From an uncultured SAR86 cluster bacterium (GTDB lineage: Bacteria; Pseudomonadota; Gammaproteobacteria; Magnimaribacterales; AG-339-G14): a stretch of 64,000 nt of DNA. Under the pieces are notes generated by a model, which was not told the DNA's origin, made no database searches, and worked only from the letters and a program-made list of their open reading frames with translations. The position numbers and the translations under genes are program-made. This document shows, piece by piece, positions 7,915 to 20,419 of this stretch; position 1 is the stretch's first letter; every line of letters starts with the position of its first letter. The stretch spans positions 186,001 through 250,000 of the forward strand of contig CABZAV010000001.1 in NCBI GenBank assembly GCA_902523885.1, in the 5' to 3' direction.

Positions 7915-8295
7915 ATGGCTTTATCAAAAGAAGAAATTTTAGATGCTATTTCAGAAATGAGTGTTATGGATGTCGTTGACTTAGTAAAACTCATGGAAGA
8001 AAAGTTTGGAGTTACTGCTGCTGCACCTGTTGCAGCCGCCGCTGCTCCAGCAGCTGGAGGCGAAGCCGAAGCTGCAGAAGAACAAAGCGAGTTTGAAATT
8101 TTCTTAGCCGATGTTGGTGATAAAAAGATTGACGTTATTAAAGCAGTCAGAACAATCACAGGACTTGGCTTGAAAGAAGCGAAAGCGATCGTTGACGGAG
8201 CTCCGGCATCTGTCAAAGAAGGAGCTAATAAAGAGGAGGCAGAAACTGCTAAATCTCAATTAGAAGAAGCTGGCGCGTCAGTAGAACTTAAGTAA
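7915..8295 (+). CDS. rplL: 50S ribosomal protein L7/L12
   Basis: 126 aa. The N-terminal dimerisation domain ([20 protein letters not shown]) is followed by an alanine-rich hinge at about residues 36-55. The C-terminal factor-binding domain contains [27 protein letters not shown] ribosome-binding site precedes the start, in keeping with the multi-copy stoichiometry of this protein. rpoB follows after only 24 nt, so no E. coli-style attenuator fits between rplL and rpoB. Confidence 0.99.
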   Translation: MALSKEEILDAISEMSVMDVVDLVKLMEEKFGVTAAAPVAAAAAPAAGGEAEAAEEQSEFEIFLADVGDKKIDVIKAVRTITGLGLKEAKAIVDGAPASVKEGANKEEAETAKSQLEEAGASVELK

Positions 8296-8319
8296 TTAAA
8301 ATAAATTTATAGAGTATTT

Positions 8320-11300
8320 ATGGCTGAAAATTATTCCTTTGCAGAGAAAAAAAGAATTAGAAAAAGTTTTGAAAAAATTTCTAGCGTTATGTCACTTCCT
8401 GACATACTTGAAGTGCAAACAAATTCATATAAGCATTTTCTGCAAAGTGCCGTAAATAAAGATAAAAGGTTAGATCAAGGTTTAGAGCATGTTTTTAAAT
8501 CTATTTTTCCAATAGTAAGCGTTTCAGGTAATGCGAAAATAGATTATCTTGGCTATGAGCTAGGAGAACCTGAGTTTGACGTATTTGAATGCCTTCCTAG
8601 GGGAAGAACCTATGAAGCTCCACTAAATATATGGTGTCGAATAACTTTTATCGACAAATCGACAGGCGAAGAAAATCTAAAAAGCGCAAAAGACGAAAGA
8701 GTTTATATGGGCACGATGCCATTAATGACGGAACATGGAACATTCGTTATTAACGGTACTGAAAGAGTTGTAGTTTCTCAGCTTCATAGATCTCCTGGAT
8801 TAATATTTGATCACGATAAAGGTAAAACTCATTCATCTGGAAAACTTCTCTATTCATCTAGAGTAATTCCTTACAGAGGATCATGGTTAGATTTTGAATT
8901 TGATCATAAAGATCTTGTTTACATAAGAATTGATAGAAGAAGAAAGCTATATGCTTCTATACTATTAAAATCTTTAGGCCTAACTCCGCAAGAAATTCTA
9001 GATACTTTTTATGAGAATGAGTCTTACACTTTTAATAAAGACGGTAGTTACACATTACCTGTTAATACTCAGAAGCTTGTAGGAAGACTTGCTCCAGTAG
9101 ACATAGTTTCTCCAAAAGATAAGAGTCTCATTATTGAACAAGGAAAAAGGATAACAGCAAGACATATTAGACAAATTGATTCCAATAAAATTAAGAACCT
9201 GAGTTTACCAAGAGAGGCTCTCTATGGGTTGGCTCTCTCTAAAGATTATATTAACGAAAGTTCAGGAGAAATTTTATTTAGTTGTAACTCACTTATTGAC
9301 GAAGAGCTTCTAACTGCTATGGAAGAGGCAAAAATAAAAGTTATAAGCGTTCTTTATATAAATGAACTTGAGTCAGGCCCTTATATTTCTGATACTTTGA
9401 GAGCCGATACGACAGCTACAAATTTAGAAGCCTTAGCTGAAATATATAGGATGATGCGTCCAGGAGAGCCGCCAACAAAAGAAGCAGCCACTTTACTCTT
9501 TGAGAACTTATTTTTTAACCCTGAAAAATATGATCTTTCTGCAGTAGGGAGAATGAAGTTCAACAAAAGATTGGCTAGAGAAGAACTCATAGGTGAGGGA
9601 ATTTTATGTAAAGAGGATATCCTCGAGGTTATGAAGACTTTGGTAGACATAAGAAACGGAAAACAAAATTGCGACGATATTGATCATTTGGGTAACAGAA
9701 GAATTAGATCCGTCGGAGAAATGGTAGCAAACCAAGTAAGAGTTGGTCTTTTGAGAGTTGAGAGAGCTGTAAGAGAAAGATTGAACGTAGCTGAGACTGA
9801 AGGTTTTGGGCCATCTGATTTGATAAACGCCAAGCCAGTTACTGCAGCTATCAACGAGTTTTTTGGATCCAGTCAGTTATCGCAATTCATGGATCAGAAT
9901 AATCCTTTGTCTGAAGTAACGCACAAAAGAAGAGTTTCAGCTTTAGGGCCCGGTGGTTTAACTAGAGAAAGAGCAGGTTTCGAAGTAAGAGATGTGCATC
10001 CTACTCATTACGGAAGAGTTTGTCCTATAGAGACACCGGAAGGACCAAATATCGGATTAATAAATTCTCTATCTGTTTATTCTAAAGTAAATGAATATGG
10101 TTTTATCGAAACTCCATATAGAGAAGTTAAAAACGGAAAAGTCACTGAAGATATTAAATTTGTTTCTGCAATCGAAGAGGGAGAGTTTGTAATTGCTCAG
10201 GCTAGTGCAAAGATAGATAAAAATAATAAATTTACTGAAGAACTTGTTCCAGTCAGATATAGAAATGAATTTGAGCTAATGAATCCTTCAAGAGTTGACT
10301 TGATGGACGTTTCGCCTCAACAAGTTGTTTCTATAGCTGCTGCTTTGATTCCTTTTTTAGAGCATGACGATGCAAATAGAGCTCTGATGGGTTCGAATAT
10401 GATGAGACAGGCAGTCCCTACATTGTCAACTGAAACTCCACTGGTAGGAACAGGTATGGAAAGAACAGTTGCCAGATTTTCTGGAGATTGTGTAATCGCT
10501 CAAAATACTGGAACTATCGAAAAGGTAGATTCTGGTAAAATCGTAGTCAGAAAAAATCTTAAAGAAATAAGTGGTTCTGGTTCGGCAGTAGATATTTATA
10601 ACCTTGTTAAATACACGAGATCAAACCAAAACACTTGCATAAATCAAAGGCCAATTGTTAAAGAGGGAGATAAAGTTTCTAAGGGAGACATTCTTGCTGA
10701 CGGTTCTTCAATTGATCTAGGAGAATTAGCCCTGGGTCAAAATATTAAAATTGCTTTCATGCCTTGGCATGGCTATAACTATGAAGATTCAATTCTTATT
10801 TCTGATAGATTAGTTCAAGAAGATAAGCTTACGAGTGTTCATATTCAAGAATTGACATGTACGTCTAGAGATACAAAATTAGGTCCAGATGAAATAACTG
10901 GAGATATTCCAAATGTCGGAGATTCAGCTTTATCTAAATTAGATGAGTGTGGAATTGTTCATATTGGGGCCGAAGTAAACGCTGGAGATATTCTTGTTGG
11001 AAAAGTAACTCCTAAAGGGGAAACTCAGCTTTCTCCAGAAGAAAAGCTTCTGAGAGCGATCTTTGGAGAAAAAGCGTCGGATGTTAAAGATACATCTTTG
11101 AGAGTTCCTTCTGGAGCAGATGGAACTGTAATTGATGTTCAAATATTTACTAGAGAAGGGCTTGAAAAAAATTCAAGAGCAAGCGTTATTGAATCAGTTT
11201 CTTTATCAGAAATTCAAAAAGATATTGATCAAGAATTCGAGATCGTTTCTTCAGCAACTTTGAATTCTTTGAAATCAGAATTATTAGGTAAAAAAGTCAT

Positions 11301-12405
11301 TAGCGGTAGAGGACTTTCAAAAGGCGATGCTTTAGACGAAGAATTCTTATCGAATTTGGCTCCTTCAGAATGGTTCAAGTTAAGAATGAAAGATGAGTCT
11401 TTGAATGATTCAATAAAAGAAGCTAAAGATAAATTAAAAGCTTATGAAAGTGTTTTAAAAAGCAGATTTGAAGATAAAAAGAAGAAAATTGTATCTGGTG
11501 ATGATTTGCCTCCAGGAGTCCAGCAAGTTATTAAAGTTTATCTTTCTATCAAAAGAAGAATCCAACCAGGAGACAAACTTGCAGGAAGACATGGAAATAA
11601 AGGGGTTATATCAGTCATTATGCCCGTGGAAGACATGCCTTTCGATGAAAATGGCGAGCCTGTCGATATTGTTTTAAATCCACTTGGCGTTCCATCAAGA
11701 ATGAATGTTGGCCAATTAATGGAAACTCACTTGGGGTGGGCATCGAAAGAACTAGGAAAGAAAATAGGTCAATTAGTTAGTAATGCTTCAAATTTAGCTG
11801 AAACTAAGAAGTTTGTAGATAAAGTGTATTCTGCTACCGGAAGGCCTGAGGATTTATCCAAACTTACAGATAAGGAATTTAGGGAACTTTGTGAAAATTT
11901 AAAATCAGGAGTTCCAATGGCTACACCTGTATTTGATGGAGCATCTGAGAAAGAAATTAAAAGTATGCTTGAATTAGCAGATCTTCCTTTATCAGGTCAA
12001 ACTACGCTTTATGACGGAAGAACAGGAGATGCTTTTGAGAGGCCTGTAACAATAGGATATATGTACATATTAAAACTTAATCATTTAATCGAAGATAAAA
12101 TGCACGCCAGATCCACAGGATCATACAGCCTTGTAACTCAGCAACCTTTAGGTGGTAAAGCTCAGTTTGGAGGACAAAGGTTAGGAGAAATGGAAGTTTG
12201 GGCTTTGGAGGCATACGGGGCTGCAAATACCTTACAGGAAATGTTGACAGTTAAATCTGACGATGTGCCTGGTAGAACTAAAGTTTATAAAAATATTGTA
12301 GATGGCAACTATGAAATGGAAGCTGGTATTCCAGAATCATATAACGTCTTAACTAAAGAAATAAGGTCTTTAGGAATAGACATTGACTTTGAAGAGGTTG
12401 AATAA
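8320..12405 (+). CDS. rpoB: DNA-directed RNA polymerase subunit beta
   Basis: 1361 aa, against 1342 in E. coli. The rifampicin-pocket region reads [20 protein letters not shown] and then [20 protein letters not shown], matching the rifampicin-sensitive form of the model enzyme. The C-terminal part contains [22 protein letters not shown] and the clamp-joining segment. It lies 3 nt before rpoC. Several short open frames on either strand inside it are shadows. Confidence 0.99.
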   Translation: MAENYSFAEKKRIRKSFEKISSVMSLPDILEVQTNSYKHFLQSAVNKDKRLDQGLEHVFKSIFPIVSVSGNAKIDYLGYELGEPEFDVFECLPRGRTYEAPLNIWCRITFIDKSTGEENLKSAKDERVYMGTMPLMTEHGTFVINGTERVVVSQLHRSPGLIFDHDKGKTHSSGKLLYSSRVIPYRGSWLDFEFDHKDLVYIRIDRRRKLYASILLKSLGLTPQEILDTFYENESYTFNKDGSYTLPVNTQKLVGRLAPVDIVSPKDKSLIIEQGKRITARHIRQIDSNKIKNLSLPREALYGLALSKDYINESSGEILFSCNSLIDEELLTAMEEAKIKVISVLYINELESGPYISDTLRADTTATNLEALAEIYRMMRPGEPPTKEAATLLFENLFFNPEKYDLSAVGRMKFNKRLAREELIGEGILCKEDILEVMKTLVDIRNGKQNCDDIDHLGNRRIRSVGEMVANQVRVGLLRVERAVRERLNVAETEGFGPSDLINAKPVTAAINEFFGSSQLSQFMDQNNPLSEVTHKRRVSALGPGGLTRERAGFEVRDVHPTHYGRVCPIETPEGPNIGLINSLSVYSKVNEYGFIETPYREVKNGKVTEDIKFVSAIEEGEFVIAQASAKIDKNNKFTEELVPVRYRNEFELMNPSRVDLMDVSPQQVVSIAAALIPFLEHDDANRALMGSNMMRQAVPTLSTETPLVGTGMERTVARFSGDCVIAQNTGTIEKVDSGKIVVRKNLKEISGSGSAVDIYNLVKYTRSNQNTCINQRPIVKEGDKVSKGDILADGSSIDLGELALGQNIKIAFMPWHGYNYEDSILISDRLVQEDKLTSVHIQELTCTSRDTKLGPDEITGDIPNVGDSALSKLDECGIVHIGAEVNAGDILVGKVTPKGETQLSPEEKLLRAIFGEKASDVKDTSLRVPSGADGTVIDVQIFTREGLEKNSRASVIESVSLSEIQKDIDQEFEIVSSATLNSLKSELLGKKVISGRGLSKGDALDEEFLSNLAPSEWFKLRMKDESLNDSIKEAKDKLKAYESVLKSRFEDKKKKIVSGDDLPPGVQQVIKVYLSIKRRIQPGDKLAGRHGNKGVISVIMPVEDMPFDENGEPVDIVLNPLGVPSRMNVGQLMETHLGWASKELGKKIGQLVSNASNLAETKKFVDKVYSATGRPEDLSKLTDKEFRELCENLKSGVPMATPVFDGASEKEIKSMLELADLPLSGQTTLYDGRTGDAFERPVTIGYMYILKLNHLIEDKMHARSTGSYSLVTQQPLGGKAQFGGQRLGEMEVWALEAYGAANTLQEMLTVKSDDVPGRTKVYKNIVDGNYEMEAGIPESYNVLTKEIRSLGIDIDFEEVE

Positions 12406-12408
12406 TTT

Positions 12409-15400
12409 ATGAAAGACTTACTTAAACTTTTTAATCAAGATACTGAAAGTAATTTTAACTCAATAAAAGCCGGGTTGGCTTCCCCCCAACAAGTTAGATC
12501 TTGGTCTTTTGGAGAAGTAAAAAAACCTGAAACAATAAATTATCGAACTTTCAAACCAGAAAGAGATGGGTTGTTTTGTGCAAAAATTTTTGGTCCTGTA
12601 AAAGACTACGAATGTATCTGTGGAAAATATAAGAGAATGAAACACAGAGGCGTTGTTTGTGAAAAGTGTGGAGTTGAGGTCACTCTTGCCAAAGTCAGAA
12701 GAGAAAGAATGGGCCACATAGAATTAGCCGCACCAGTAGCTCATATATGGTTCTTAAAATCCTTGCCCTCAAGAATATCTCTCCTTTTGGACATGACTCT
12801 GCGAGAAATAGAGAGAATTCTCTACTTTGAATCCTTTGTTGTTACTGATCCAGGTATGACTGATTTAGAAAAAGGTCAAATACTAGACGAAGAAGAATAC
12901 TATGAAGCTTTAGAAAATTATGGCGAAGAATTCGAAGCTGGAATGGGAGCTGAATCTGTAAAAATTCTTCTTCAAGACATGAACTTAGAAGAAGAAATTG
13001 CTGAAGTTATTAGTCAGATAGAAGGTACTAATAGTGAGGCAAAAATTAAAAAATTATCCAAAAGACTAAAAATCTTAAAAGGTTTCGTCAATTCTACAAA
13101 TAAACCTGAATGGATGATTTTGGATGTTCTACCTGTTTTACCACCTGATTTGAGACCTCTGGTGCCCTTGGAAGGAGGTAGATTTGCCACTTCAGACTTG
13201 AATGACTTATACAGACGAGTAATAAATAGAAATAACAGATTAAAAAGATTACTGGAGCTAAGTGCACCTGAAATAATTGTTAGAAACGAAAAAAGGATGC
13301 TGCAAGAATCTGTGGATGCGCTGCTTGATAATGGAAGAAGGGGAAGAGCAATTACAGGTTCTAATAAAAGACCTCTCAAATCTTTATCTGATATGATCAA
13401 AGGTAAGCAAGGAAGATTCAGACAGAACCTATTAGGGAAAAGAGTAGATTATTCTGGAAGATCAGTGATTGTAGTTGGACCTACTTTGAAACTTCATCAG
13501 TGTGGTTTGCCTAAGAAAATGGCTCTTGAATTATTTAAACCTTTTGTTTTTGGGAAACTTCAAAACATGGAGCTTGCTAATACAATTAAAGGCGCAAAAA
13601 GAATGGTCGAAAGAGAAGAGCCTGTCGTTTGGGATATTCTTGCAGATGTTATTAGAGAACACCCCATTTTGCTTAATAGGGCGCCTACTCTTCATAGGTT
13701 AGGAATACAGGCATTTGAACCTATTCTTATTGAAGGAAAAGCGATTCAGCTCCATCCTTTAGTTTGTAAAGCTTACAATGCTGATTTTGATGGGGATCAA
13801 ATGGCAGTGCATGTCCCTCTTACACTTGAGTCTCAACTTGAATGTCGAGCCTTAATGATGGCAAGTAATAATATTTTGTCACCTTCTAATGGAAAGCCAA
13901 TTATTGATCCATCTCAGGATGTAGTTTTAGGTCTATATTACATGACAAGATCAAAAATAAATTCTAAAGGAGAAGGTTCTATATTTGCTGATTGCGATGA
14001 AGTTCTCAGAGCTTACAACACTAATAATGTAGCTCTTCAAGCAAAAGTCAAAGTGAGAATAGAAAACGAAGACGGAGAAAAAGAGCTAGTTGATACGACA
14101 GTTGGCAGATCAATATTATGGGAAGTTGTGCCAAAAGGTATCTCATTCGATCAAATCAACAAAACTTTAACTAGTAAGGTAATTACAGATCTTATTAATA
14201 CTTCTTATAGGTATAGTGGATTAAAGGCTACAGTAATTTTCGCTGATAAACTGAAAAATCTTGGTTATGAATACTCTACTAAATCAGGTTCTTCAATTTG
14301 TGTCGATGATTGTGTTATTCCAGATAATAAAGAAAGTATAATTTCAAAAGCAGAAAATGAAGTAAAAGAAATTGAAGCTCAATATTCTTCGGGTTTAGTC
14401 ACTCAAGGAGAAAAATACAATAAAGTTATCGATATTTGGTCCAGAGCGAATGAAACAGTTGCAAGCTCTCTTATGGATACAATTTCAACCGATGTTGTAG
14501 TAAACAAAGAGGGCAAAGAAGAAGAAGAAGCTTCTTTTAATTCTGTATACATGTATCTTGATTCTGGTGCTAGAAGTTCGCCTGCGCAAGTAAGACAGCT
14601 TGCTGGTATGAGAGGATTAATGGCCAAACCAGATGGTTCCATAATTGAAACTCCTATAACTGCAAATTTTAGAGAAGGATTAACTGTTTTACAGTACTTT
14701 ACTTCAACGCATGGAGCTAGAAAGGGACTAGCAGATACGGCACTTAAAACTGCCAACTCTGGTTACTTAACAAGAAGATTAGTAGATGTAGCACAAGATT
14801 TAGTTATTAGAGAGGAAGATTGTGGAACTAAAGAAGGGCTAGAAATAAGGACTATTATTGAGGGTGGCGAGGTAGTTGAAGCTTTAAAAGATAGGATTTT
14901 AGGAAGAGTCCTAGCTGAGGATATTGTTTCTAAAGATGGAGGTTTTAAAATTAAAAAAGGAACTCTTATCGATGAAGCTCTCGCTGAAGAATTAGACAAT
15001 AATAATATTAATTCTGCAAAAGTAAGATCAGCTATAACCTGTGAAACTAGTTTCGGTATTTGTTCTATGTGTTATGGAAGAGATTTAGGAAGAGGTCACT
15101 TAGTTGATCCAGGAGAAGCTGTCGGAATTGTCGCGGCTCAATCAATAGGAGAACCCGGAACTCAATTAACAATGAGAACATTCCACATCGGTGGGGCTGC
15201 TTCTAGATCTTCAGAGGAAGATAAAATAGAAGTGAAATTCGATGGGGTTGTTAGGTATCACAACATTAGTTCTGTTCAAAATAAAGACAAAAATGCGGTA
15301 TGCATATCTAGATCAGCCGAAATAGTTTTAATGGATGAAAATGATTCAGAAAAAGAACGTTACAAGCTTCCCTACGGTGGAATTGTAAACGTAAAAGACG

Positions 15401-16584
15401 GAGCTAAAGTTAACGCTGGAGATGTTATTGCCACATGGGATCCGCTTAATCATCCTATAATTTCAGAAGTGAAAGGAAAAGCGAAACTGTTAGATATGGA
15501 AAGTGGAATATCTGTAAGAGTTGTGGAAGATCCTTTGACAGGTTTATCTAATATAGAAGTTCTAGATGCTGCGGAAAGAACAGCAGCTGGAAAAGATCTT
15601 GCCCCAACAATATCAATTGTTGATGGAAAAGGTAAGGAGGTGTTGCTTCCTAATGGCAAGAGACCTGCAAACTACATTTTGGAATTAAAATCCTTAGTCA
15701 ATATTTCTGAAGGCCAAGCAATTGAAGTTGGAGATGTTATTGCAAGAATTCCAAAAGAGTCTTCAAAAACAAAAGATATTACGGGTGGATTGCCCAGAGT
15801 AGCAGACCTTTTTGAAGCTAGAAAACCAAAAGAAGTTGCAATTTTGGCTGAACTATCAGGAGTGGTTTCTTGGGGTAAAGAAACTAAAGGTAAAAGAAGA
15901 CTCATTATCACTGGCAAAGAGGGAACGGAAGAAGTTGTAAGTGAAAACTTAATTCCTAAAACCAGAAGCATTAATGTTTTTGAAGGAGAAACTGTTAATA
16001 AAGGCGATGTTATTAGTGAAGGATCTCTGAGTCCACATGATATTTTAGCTTTAAAAGGTGTAGCTGAATTAACTGACTATGTTGTAAACGAAATACAAGA
16101 TGTTTATAGACTTCAAGGAGTCGAAATAAGTGATAAACATATTGAATGCATTCTTAGACAAATGCTAAAGAAGGTTGAAATAACTTCAGCTGGAGATTCT
16201 GAATTTATTATAGGAGACCAGGTAGAATACTCAGAAGTGATTAATGTTAATAAAAAGTTAATCAATGAAGGAAGTATTCCAGCTGAATTCAATAGAATGT
16301 TACTCGGCATCACAAAAGCTTCATTGGCTACTGAATCTTTTATTTCAGCTGCTTCATTCCAAGAAACTACTAGAGTTCTTACCGAAGCTGCAGTAACAGG
16401 TAAGGTCGATAAGCTTAGAGGACTAAAAGAAAATGTTGTTATAGGGAGATTAGTCCCTTCTGGAACTGGATATAATGTTAGAGAAGAAGATGCTGATATA
16501 TCTTTATCTGATTTAGAATCAGAAATGGCTGATGCATTAGATTTAAAAGATTCAGATTCAAAAGATTCTTCAGAAGAATCTTAA
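12409..16584 (+). CDS. rpoC: DNA-directed RNA polymerase subunit beta'
   Basis: 1391 aa, against 1407 in E. coli. The N-terminal zinc site shows [20 protein letters not shown]. The catalytic Mg-binding motif [12 protein letters not shown] is at about residue 458. The second zinc cluster includes [15 protein letters not shown], followed by [20 protein letters not shown] of the trigger-loop region. The C-terminus ends in an unusual serine/aspartate-rich tail. The last codons form a 9 bp perfect hairpin, and a promoter for rpsL follows directly. Confidence 0.99.
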   Translation: MKDLLKLFNQDTESNFNSIKAGLASPQQVRSWSFGEVKKPETINYRTFKPERDGLFCAKIFGPVKDYECICGKYKRMKHRGVVCEKCGVEVTLAKVRRERMGHIELAAPVAHIWFLKSLPSRISLLLDMTLREIERILYFESFVVTDPGMTDLEKGQILDEEEYYEALENYGEEFEAGMGAESVKILLQDMNLEEEIAEVISQIEGTNSEAKIKKLSKRLKILKGFVNSTNKPEWMILDVLPVLPPDLRPLVPLEGGRFATSDLNDLYRRVINRNNRLKRLLELSAPEIIVRNEKRMLQESVDALLDNGRRGRAITGSNKRPLKSLSDMIKGKQGRFRQNLLGKRVDYSGRSVIVVGPTLKLHQCGLPKKMALELFKPFVFGKLQNMELANTIKGAKRMVEREEPVVWDILADVIREHPILLNRAPTLHRLGIQAFEPILIEGKAIQLHPLVCKAYNADFDGDQMAVHVPLTLESQLECRALMMASNNILSPSNGKPIIDPSQDVVLGLYYMTRSKINSKGEGSIFADCDEVLRAYNTNNVALQAKVKVRIENEDGEKELVDTTVGRSILWEVVPKGISFDQINKTLTSKVITDLINTSYRYSGLKATVIFADKLKNLGYEYSTKSGSSICVDDCVIPDNKESIISKAENEVKEIEAQYSSGLVTQGEKYNKVIDIWSRANETVASSLMDTISTDVVVNKEGKEEEEASFNSVYMYLDSGARSSPAQVRQLAGMRGLMAKPDGSIIETPITANFREGLTVLQYFTSTHGARKGLADTALKTANSGYLTRRLVDVAQDLVIREEDCGTKEGLEIRTIIEGGEVVEALKDRILGRVLAEDIVSKDGGFKIKKGTLIDEALAEELDNNNINSAKVRSAITCETSFGICSMCYGRDLGRGHLVDPGEAVGIVAAQSIGEPGTQLTMRTFHIGGAASRSSEEDKIEVKFDGVVRYHNISSVQNKDKNAVCISRSAEIVLMDENDSEKERYKLPYGGIVNVKDGAKVNAGDVIATWDPLNHPIISEVKGKAKLLDMESGISVRVVEDPLTGLSNIEVLDAAERTAAGKDLAPTISIVDGKGKEVLLPNGKRPANYILELKSLVNISEGQAIEVGDVIARIPKESSKTKDITGGLPRVADLFEARKPKEVAILAELSGVVSWGKETKGKRRLIITGKEGTEEVVSENLIPKTRSINVFEGETVNKGDVISEGSLSPHDILALKGVAELTDYVVNEIQDVYRLQGVEISDKHIECILRQMLKKVEITSAGDSEFIIGDQVEYSEVINVNKKLINEGSIPAEFNRMLLGITKASLATESFISAASFQETTRVLTEAAVTGKVDKLRGLKENVVIGRLVPSGTGYNVREEDADISLSDLESEMADALDLKDSDSKDSSEES
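16562..16582 (+). repeat. Perfect 9 bp inverted repeat across the rpoC 3' end
   Basis: AAGATTCTT, loop CAG, AAGAATCTT. It covers the last codons of rpoC and ends just short of completing its stop codon. No T-run follows (AAATAATATTG), so it is not a classical intrinsic terminator. It could protect the rpoC mRNA 3' end or cause pausing. Confidence 0.5.
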
Positions 16585-16590
16585 ATAATA

Positions 16591-16619
16591 TTGACCAGTG
16601 TCTAATTGATCCTTACAAT
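16591..16619 (+). promoter_or_regulatory. Predicted sigma70 promoter of the str operon
   Basis: TTGACC at 16591-16596, exactly 17 nt, then TACAAT at 16614-16619, each matching consensus at 5 of 6 positions. The predicted start near 16626 leaves only about 8 nt before the rpsL ATG at 16634, and no Shine-Dalgarno sequence is visible in GCAACAAAAAATT. Confidence 0.7.
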
Positions 16620-16633
16620 CGCAACAAAAAATT

Positions 16634-17005
16634 ATGGCAACTGTTAATCAATTAATTAAAAAACCAAGAAAGTCAAAAAAGGCTAAGAGTGATGTACCCG
16701 CATTAAATGGGTCTCCTCAAAAAAGAGGAGTTTGTACAAGAGTTTATACAACCACTCCTAAAAAGCCCAATTCAGCTTTAAGAAAAGTTTGCAAGGTCAG
16801 GTTAACTTCCGGTTATGAAGTAATTTCATACATTGGAGGAGAGGGTCATAATCTCCAAGAACACTCAGTAGTTTTATTAAGAGGCGGAAGAGTTAAAGAT
16901 CTCCCAGGTGTGAGATACCATACCGTTCGAGGAACTCTAGATACGACCGGTGTAGATGACAGAAAACAGAGACGTTCCAAGTACGGATCTAAAAAACCTA
17001 AGTAA
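16634..17005 (+). CDS. rpsL: 30S ribosomal protein S12
   Basis: 123 aa. A decoding-site protein that monitors codon-anticodon fidelity. The loops that set streptomycin response, [12 protein letters not shown] and [12 protein letters not shown], carry the wild-type lysines. It is the first gene of the str operon, 49 nt after rpoC and behind its own predicted promoter with a very short leader. rpsG follows after 2 nt. Confidence 0.99.
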   Translation: MATVNQLIKKPRKSKKAKSDVPALNGSPQKRGVCTRVYTTTPKKPNSALRKVCKVRLTSGYEVISYIGGEGHNLQEHSVVLLRGGRVKDLPGVRYHTVRGTLDTTGVDDRKQRRSKYGSKKPK

Positions 17006-17007
17006 AA

Positions 17008-17478
17008 ATGCCAAGAAAAGGACCAATACCTAAAAGAGAGATACTTCCCGATCCAAAATATGGAAATTTAAAACTAGCAAAGTTTGTTAATAATTTAATG
17101 GAAAGAGGTAAAAAAAGTACTGCTGAAAAAATTATTTATTCTGCTTTGGACGAAATCTCAAATAAAGCAAAAAGGGATCCTTTAGAGATTTTTGAGGAGG
17201 CTTTAGATCAAGTTGGGCCTCATGTTGAAGTTAAATCTAGAAGGGTAGGCGGGGCAACTTATCAAGTTCCTTTAGAAGTTAAATCAGGAAGAAAAATGGC
17301 CTTGGCTATGAGATGGTTGGTAACAAGCGCAAAAAAAAGATCAGAAAAAAAGATGTCCACTAAATTAGCTAATGAGTTGATGGAAGCTTCCGAAGGAAAA
17401 GGTGAAGCTGTTAAAAAAAGACAAGATACCCATAAAATGGCTGAAGCTAACAAAGCTTTCTCTCATTTTAGATTTTAA
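17008..17478 (+). CDS. rpsG: 30S ribosomal protein S7
   Basis: 156 aa, the common length. It nucleates assembly of the 30S head and touches E-site tRNA. The motifs [25 protein letters not shown] and [11 protein letters not shown] are intact. S7 is the classical autogenous repressor of the str operon. The 2 nt spacing from rpsL is far shorter than the E. coli intercistronic S7 target, so the same mechanism is unlikely here. Confidence 0.99.
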   Translation: MPRKGPIPKREILPDPKYGNLKLAKFVNNLMERGKKSTAEKIIYSALDEISNKAKRDPLEIFEEALDQVGPHVEVKSRRVGGATYQVPLEVKSGRKMALAMRWLVTSAKKRSEKKMSTKLANELMEASEGKGEAVKKRQDTHKMAEANKAFSHFRF

Positions 17479-17495
17479 AATATTTAAAAAAAATA

Positions 17496-19610
17496 ATGAG
17501 CTCAAGAAAATTTCCATTAGATTTGTATAGAAATATAGGAATATGTGCTCACGTTGATGCCGGGAAAACAACTACTACTGAAAGAGTTTTATACTACACA
17601 GGCATTTCTCACAAAATTGGTGAAGTTCACGACGGAGCTGCAACAATGGATTGGATGGAACAAGAGCAGGAAAGAGGAATAACAATTACTTCAGCGGCTA
17701 CTACCTGTTTTTGGAGCGGGATGAGAAAAAATTTTGCCGAACATAGAATTAATATAATCGATACTCCAGGTCACGTTGATTTTACCATTGAGGTCGAAAG
17801 ATCTTTAAGAGTCTTAGATGGTGCAGTTGTTGTCTTTTGTGGAAGTTCAGGTGTAGAACCTCAATCTGAAACAGTTTGGAGACAGGCAAATAGATATAAA
17901 GTTCCTAGAATTGCTTTCATTAACAAAATGGACAGAGCTGGAGCTGATTTTGAAAGAGTTGTGGATCAAATCAAAAATAGACTTGGTGCATCTGCCGTAC
18001 CGATTCAGTTGCCAATTGGAGCAGAAGATGATTTTTTAGGAATTGTAGATCTTATTAAAATGAAAGCCCTTTACTGGGATGGTGATGATAAGGGACTCTC
18101 ATATGAAGAAAAAGATATACCGGAAAACCTTTTAGAAAAAGCTCAAAAGTACCGAGAAGAAATGCTTGAAAGTGTTGCAGAGGCATCTGAAGAATTGATG
18201 GATAAATACTTGAATGAGGGAGATTTGTCAGAAGAAGATATTAATTCCGGTTTAAGAATAAGGACTTTATCTAATGAAATCGTTGTTTGCATTTGTGGTT
18301 CAGCTTTCAAGAACAAAGGAGTTCAGCCTATGCTAGACGCAGTAGTAGATTATTTACCTTCGCCTACTGAAGTGGAAGCCATTCAAGGAATCTTAGAAGA
18401 CGAAGAAACTACCGAAGCAAGAAATTCTGATGATGCAGAACCTTTTTCAGCTTTGGCTTTTAAAATAGCTACTGATCCTTTTGTTGGAACCTTAACCTTT
18501 ATAAGAGTTTATTCAGGTGTTTTATCTCAAGGAGATTCTGTCTATGCGCCTTCCAAAAGGTCCAAAGAAAGAGTTGGTAGAATGTTGCAAATGCATGCAA
18601 ATAATAGAGAAGAAATTTCTGAGGTAAGGGCTGGAGATATTGCTGCAGTAATAGGTTTAAAGGATGTTACTACTGGTGATACATTATGTGATTTAAAAAA
18701 ACCAATCATCTTAGAAAAAATGACTTTTCCAGAGCCAGTTATTTCTGTTGCGGTTGAACCAAAAACTAAATCCGATCAAGAGAAAATGGGCACAGCTCTA
18801 GGAAGATTAGCTCAAGAGGATCCATCTTTTAGAGTGCAAACAGACGAGGAATCTGGTCAAACAATTATTTCTGGGATGGGAGAACTTCACTTGGATGTTC
18901 TTGTGGATAGAATGAAAAGAGAATTTGATGTTGAGGCTAACATTGGGAAGCCTCAAGTTGCTTATAGAGAATCCATTAGAAAACCAATAGAGTCAGAAGG
19001 CAAATTTGTTCGTCAATCTGGAGGAAAAGGACAATATGGGCATGTCTGGCTTAAAATTGAACCTTTACAAGAAGAAGAAAAAGAAGACGAAAAACAAACT
19101 TTTCAATTCATTAATAAAATTGTTGGAGGCACAATTCCAAGAGAATTTATTCCAGCAGTCGAAAAGGGAGCTAAAGAACAAATGGAGTCTGGTGTTATCG
19201 CAGGTTATCCTTTAATAGACGTTAAAGTAACAGTTTATGATGGTTCATTCCATGATGTTGATTCAAGTGAGATAGCCTTTAAAGTCGCTTCTTCGATGGC
19301 TTTAAAAGATGGAGCACTTAAAGCTAATCCAGCGTTATTAGAGCCAGTTATGAAGCTCGAAGTAGTGACTCCTGAAGAATATATGGGAGATGTTGTGGGA
19401 GATTTGAATAGACGTAGAGGGATAGTTTCTGGAATGACTGATGTCCACGCCGGTAAGGTTTTAGATGGAGAAGTTCCACTTGCTGAGATGTTTGGATATG
19501 CCACTGACTTAAGATCTGCCACCCAAGGTAGAGCGACTTTTACGATGGAGCCTCTAAAATATTCTGAAGTTCCCACAAATGTTGCCGAGGCAATTATAAA
19601 TAAGAATTAA
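17496..19610 (+). CDS. fusA: Translation elongation factor G
   Basis: 704 aa, matching the 704 aa of E. coli EF-G. The GTPase drives tRNA-mRNA translocation and, with RRF (encoded at 51356), ribosome recycling. The P-loop reads [13 protein letters not shown]. The G3 motif is DTPGHVDF and G4 is NKMD. Domain IV contains [11 protein letters not shown], whose tip enters the decoding centre. It is followed not by tuf but by a membrane protein after 23 nt. Confidence 0.99.
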   Translation: MSSRKFPLDLYRNIGICAHVDAGKTTTTERVLYYTGISHKIGEVHDGAATMDWMEQEQERGITITSAATTCFWSGMRKNFAEHRINIIDTPGHVDFTIEVERSLRVLDGAVVVFCGSSGVEPQSETVWRQANRYKVPRIAFINKMDRAGADFERVVDQIKNRLGASAVPIQLPIGAEDDFLGIVDLIKMKALYWDGDDKGLSYEEKDIPENLLEKAQKYREEMLESVAEASEELMDKYLNEGDLSEEDINSGLRIRTLSNEIVVCICGSAFKNKGVQPMLDAVVDYLPSPTEVEAIQGILEDEETTEARNSDDAEPFSALAFKIATDPFVGTLTFIRVYSGVLSQGDSVYAPSKRSKERVGRMLQMHANNREEISEVRAGDIAAVIGLKDVTTGDTLCDLKKPIILEKMTFPEPVISVAVEPKTKSDQEKMGTALGRLAQEDPSFRVQTDEESGQTIISGMGELHLDVLVDRMKREFDVEANIGKPQVAYRESIRKPIESEGKFVRQSGGKGQYGHVWLKIEPLQEEEKEDEKQTFQFINKIVGGTIPREFIPAVEKGAKEQMESGVIAGYPLIDVKVTVYDGSFHDVDSSEIAFKVASSMALKDGALKANPALLEPVMKLEVVTPEEYMGDVVGDLNRRRGIVSGMTDVHAGKVLDGEVPLAEMFGYATDLRSATQGRATFTMEPLKYSEVPTNVAEAIINKN

Positions 19611-19633
19611 TTAATAATTATTTCAGATTTGAA

Positions 19634-20275
19634 ATGTATTTTTCTTTGTGGCTTAAATGGACTGCTTTTTCTATAATTCTTTTTACCTCATTGATTCTTC
19701 CACTTATTTTCTTTGAATCTTCTTTTAAAATTTATGGAGAAAATCTTTTGGCTTGGGCAAAGGATAATTCTTTTTTGATTTCCATTACAGTAATTTTAGC
19801 TTTAACAGCAGACGTTTTTTTACCCGTTCCAAACGGTTTAACGAATACACTTGCTGGAATTGCTTTAGGATGGCCAATTGCGTCATTTGTTGTTTGGCTA
19901 GGACTAAATCTGGGCGCTATTTTTGGTTATTGTATAGGAAGATTTTTTGGAAGACCGATAGCAAAATTCATTGTCGGAGAAAAAGATATGAATAACGCAG
20001 AAGAATCTTCAAAAAATCTCAATGTAATTGGCTTGATTATATCTAGACCTGTTCCTGGATTTGCTGAGCTTTTCACTTTAGCAGCTGGAATTACCAAGAT
20101 GAATTTCTTTAAATTTATAACTGTAGTTTTTTTAACAAATATAGGTGTTGCAGTTGTATTTGCAGGTCTGGGCGCTGCGGCTCTAGAATCTTCCTCTTCT
20201 AATATTGCTTTCTTTGGCGCAGCCGTTTTGCCAGTATTATTTTATTTTCTTTACAAGAAATTTTATAAAATTTAA
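19634..20275 (+). CDS. VTT-domain (TVP38/TMEM64, DedA-like) membrane protein
   Basis: 213 aa with about five hydrophobic segments. The VTT core is recognisable: LPVPNGLTNTLAGIALG, then GAIFGYCIGRFFGRP, then ISRPVPGFAELFTLAAGITKM. Members of the superfamily act as lipid scramblases or undecaprenyl-phosphate and phospholipid translocases, but the substrate of this branch cannot be told from sequence. It lies 23 nt after fusA, in the place usually taken by tuf, and the next promoter is downstream of it. It is therefore probably the last gene of the str operon and expressed with EF-G. Confidence 0.85.
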   Translation: MYFSLWLKWTAFSIILFTSLILPLIFFESSFKIYGENLLAWAKDNSFLISITVILALTADVFLPVPNGLTNTLAGIALGWPIASFVVWLGLNLGAIFGYCIGRFFGRPIAKFIVGEKDMNNAEESSKNLNVIGLIISRPVPGFAELFTLAAGITKMNFFKFITVVFLTNIGVAVVFAGLGAAALESSSSNIAFFGAAVLPVLFYFLYKKFYKI

Positions 20276-20298
20276 GTCTGAGAAAACTTAATATTTTT
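20272..20298 (+). terminator. Weak candidate terminator after the VTT gene
   Basis: TTAAGT at 20272-20277 pairs with ACTTAA at 20286-20291, followed by TATTTTT. The stem is only 6 bp and almost all A-T, so it would be marginal. Its position between the str and S10 units is the main support. Confidence 0.3.
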
Positions 20299-20303
20299 AT
20301 AGG

Positions 20304-20332
20304 TTGACACCCTCAGCTTGCAATCATAGAAT
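20304..20332 (+). promoter_or_regulatory. Predicted sigma70 promoter of the S10 operon
   Basis: Perfect TTGACA at 20304-20309, a 17 nt spacer, and TAGAAT at 20327-20332 (5 of 6). It is the best-scoring promoter I found by eye in the ribosomal gene block. It could drive the whole rpsJ-rplQ run, since later gaps are at most 28 nt. Confidence 0.75.
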
Positions 20333-20350
20333 TGCCCTCCATTTGCTTAT

Positions 20351-20374
20351 TTATGAGAGTTTTGCTCTCTATAA
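20351..20374 (+). promoter_or_regulatory. Hairpin in the S10 operon leader
   Basis: TTATGAGAG, loop TTTTG, CTCTC-T-ATAA: a 9 bp stem with one bulged T. It lies about 15 nt after the predicted transcription start in a roughly 80 nt leader. In E. coli the S10 leader is the target of L4, but this leader is much shorter and I cannot match it to that structure. Confidence 0.4.
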
Positions 20375-20419
20375 GTTGTGAGTTTTTTAACAATTTTGTA
20401 TTTTTTTGAGGTGTAGGTT

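Noticed and set aside
13014-13400. Minus-strand frame of 128 aa inside rpoC, and similar frames in rpoB and fusA
   Set aside because: Codon-bias shadows of long conserved genes; no ribosome-binding site or recognisable domain.
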